Shown here piece after piece: positions 6,983-7,988 of a stretch of 7,988 bases of DNA. The position numbers were made by a program, and so were the translations under genes. The DNA lies in assembly GCA_011525065.1 (NCBI GenBank), contig WTIY01000154.1:1-7988 (forward strand), in the 5' to 3' direction. Every line of letters begins with the position of its first letter. Position 1 is the first letter of the stretch. The stretch is from Flavobacteriales bacterium (lineage in GTDB: Bacteria; Bacteroidota; Bacteroidia; Flavobacteriales; Flavobacteriaceae). The notes beneath the pieces are model-generated. The model saw nothing but the letters and a program-made list of their open reading frames with translations. It was not told the origin of the DNA and did not search any database.

Positions 6983-7819
6983 TTAATCTCCCATATAAAT
7001 GAATTCCACCCGGCACGGTAAATCATAGGCGATGTAGCCTCGTCCGGTTCCTGTGCCCTCCCCGACAAATTCAGGTGCGGCATCTTGAGTGAATGATAGG
7101 TTGAAGTTGTGGGCCACTCCTGCAGAGAGTGAGACAAATCCAGTCCAGTGATACTCCTGCCAAATGGCAAAAAACTTACGATCCCCTCCAATCGGGATGC
7201 CAACACTCGAATCATAATTTGTAGAGTAGGCCCCAACGGGGATATAGCGATGGACCCCGTCGAGTTCGAAATCAAAAGTCCCAGTTTGACGTGCGATATT
7301 CAAATCACCATCACTGGCAGGTGAACCATCTTCATTAGGTGTTTTAGCAACCCCGCCACCATAATTGACTGATAATATGATTTTATAGACGCCAGAGTAG
7401 CTAGGGGTAAAGGACAGATTAGTGAGTCCACCGATATTCACAGCAGCAAATCCAACAAGTGGTTCTGTGCGTATGCCCAAATCACTTTCATAAAGCATGT
7501 GTTCTTTCCGATCGAATTGTGCAGACCACTGGGTGCCGGTCCAAACATATAGCCCAGGTGAGACGTCATTTACTCCATTGTTGGTCGTGGCCGTATTGTA
7601 AATGACGGTTCCAGCCGGAATGCCGGCCCCTTGAGGATTGCTGGCAGGGCTTTCAACTAAAGTAGAGGTCAAGGCCAATCGCGGCATGACAACACCATAG
7701 TTACTGCTTTGAATGTCCAAAGCAGCTTGAGGATTCGCGTTATTGATTCCGACTTGTGCCTCCATAGACAGCACATTAAGGGCACAAGCCAGCGTCAATA
7801 AGTGTATCATTTTTTTCAA
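6983..7819 (-). CDS. Secreted protein, first of three tandem paralogues (278 aa)
   Basis: Exported protein of unknown function that leads the cluster. Two starts are possible. TTG at 7819 gives MKKMIHLL with a charged signal-peptide front. ATG at 7810 gives MIHLL with no lysines and 275 residues. I favour TTG because of the KK, with modest certainty. Signal cleavage is expected near SMEA before QVGI (residue 22). Shared blocks: QVGINNANPQAALDIQSSN (22-40), VVMPRLALTST (43-53), NPQGAGIPAGTVIYNT (61-76), GLYVWTGTQWSAQFDRKEH (89-107), SFTPSYSGVYKIILSVNYGG (136-155), TFDFELDGVHRYIPVGAYS (181-199), and the end YDLPCRVEFIYMGD (265-278) with Cys269. The 'NPQAALDIQSS..GVVMPR' opening is a common Bacteroidota surface-protein motif. 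No T9SS sorting domain, lipobox or enzyme motif is present. The C-terminal half looks all-beta. Its stop lies 3 bases before the next gene. Confidence 0.87.
   Translation of the reverse strand: MKKMIHLLTLACALNVLSMEAQVGINNANPQAALDIQSSNYGVVMPRLALTSTLVESPASNPQGAGIPAGTVIYNTATTNNGVNDVSPGLYVWTGTQWSAQFDRKEHMLYESDLGIRTEPLVGFAAVNIGGLTNLSFTPSYSGVYKIILSVNYGGGVAKTPNEDGSPASDGDLNIARQTGTFDFELDGVHRYIPVGAYSTNYDSSVGIPIGGDRKFFAIWQEYHWTGFVSLSAGVAHNFNLSFTQDAAPEFVGEGTGTGRGYIAYDLPCRVEFIYMGD
6988..6992 (-). promoter_or_regulatory. Shine-Dalgarno-like GGGAG inside the end of the first paralogue
   Basis: On the minus strand, GGGAG lies 8 bases before the ATG at 6979. It is built from the last sense codons (Met-Gly-Asp) of the upstream gene. 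It confirms the start at 6979 and fits translational coupling across the 3-base gap. The other minus-strand starts show no comparable motif, which is usual for flavobacteria. Confidence 0.45.
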
Positions 7820-7919
7820 AATCGAAAGATTTCATTGATTTACTCATCAAAACTCTCAATATATACGATTAAATGCAAATAAAATCGATGAAAAGTAAAA
7901 TATTTTAACATTTCAAGAA
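7820..7919 (-). promoter_or_regulatory. AT-rich leader and probable promoter region of the minus-strand run
   Basis: About 100 very AT-rich bases precede the first gene of the six-gene run and are the natural site for its promoter. The best match to the flavobacterial pattern (TTG near -33, TAnnTTTG near -7) is TTG at 7914-7916 with TACTTTTC at 7890-7897. The spacing is 16 bases, slightly short, and the last consensus G is replaced by C. It would leave a leader of roughly 70 bases. No operator repeat or riboswitch was recognised. Confidence 0.25.
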
Positions 7920-7988
7920 TTACTGGAGTTTGAAAATCACGTTTTTGGCATCGCAATTTGGATTTAGTGACCCTAAGGAGAATTTATC
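7920..7988 (-). CDS. Possible 3' end of an upstream minus-strand gene (22 codons)
   Basis: On the minus strand the frame entering at the window edge stays open for 22 codons and stops at TAA (7920-7922). It contains GSLNPNCDAKNVIFKLQ at its end. The other two minus-strand frames hit stops within a few codons. G+C here is about 37% (25 of 68 bases from 7921 to 7988), clearly above the AT-rich spacer that follows, as expected at a gene end. A 22-codon open frame can occur by chance, and a plus-strand frame is also open here, so this is tentative. No family is recognised. Confidence 0.3.
   Translation of the reverse strand, partial: DKFSLGSLNPNCDAKNVIFKLQ

Noticed and set aside
6976..7275. Minus-strand frames of 86-99 codons overlapping the secreted paralogues
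   Set aside because: They are alternative frames of genes whose signal peptides and shared motifs are clear in the main frame.
7776..7847. 23-codon upstream frame (MSKSMKSFDFEKND...) overlapping the first paralogue's start on the minus strand
   Set aside because: It is possible as a regulatory upstream frame, but there is no ribosome binding site, no conservation evidence, and such short frames are common by chance.
7909..7988. Plus-strand open frame at the right edge, and an AAGGAG (7975-7980) resembling a ribosome binding site for a gene beyond the window
   Set aside because: No start codon is visible in the window, and the minus-strand frame there ends in a plausible gene tail, so neither was called as a feature.

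Overview
The window looks like a marine-type metagenomic contig from Bacteroidota, probably a Flavobacteriales relative with a G+C content near 48-50%. The evidence is a type IX secretion (T9SS) type A sorting domain, a DUF4136 lipoprotein, a long eukaryote-like urocanate hydratase, a DUF5522 mini-protein, and secreted proteins opening with the 'Q[IV]GIGT..P.G..DV' motif common in this phylum. There is one exception. The first ~780 bases are much more AT-rich (individual 60-base lines fall to 20-22% G+C) and encode the body of a peptide-type ABC transporter ATPase of proteobacterial style. The composition changes abruptly where that reading frame stops and the next gene starts (TGATG at 783-787). 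I suspect a chimeric assembly or amplification join, although a real junction cannot be excluded from sequence alone.

Layout: (1) 3-785, plus strand: DppD/OppD-like ATPase, 5' end outside the window. (2) 785-2401, plus strand: secreted protein with about eight degenerate propeller-like repeats and a C-terminal T9SS sorting domain. (3) A 44-base convergent gap. (4) 7819 back to 2446, minus strand: a run of six genes in one direction. In transcription order these are three tandem paralogous secreted proteins (7819-6983, 6979-6152, 6149-5238; gaps of 3 and 2 bases), an 83-base gap, a 53-residue cysteine-rich DUF5522 protein (5154-4993), urocanate hydratase hutU (4979-2997), and a DUF4136 lipoprotein (2985-2446), the last three separated by 13 and 11 bases. 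(5) 7820-7919: AT-rich leader and probable promoter region. (6) 7920-7988: a possible 22-codon tail of another minus-strand gene.

Functionally, hutU supplies the second step of histidine degradation (urocanate to imidazolonepropionate). No hutH, hutI or hutG is present, so the pathway is scattered or lies outside the window. The three tandem proteins share an N-terminal motif block, a central 'FTP.Y.G.Y+I' strand and a C-terminal 'C.VE[FI]' ending. They are the least explained part of the window and probably form one co-translated extracellular or surface module. I saw no tRNA, rRNA, CRISPR array, insertion sequence or obvious strong terminator.
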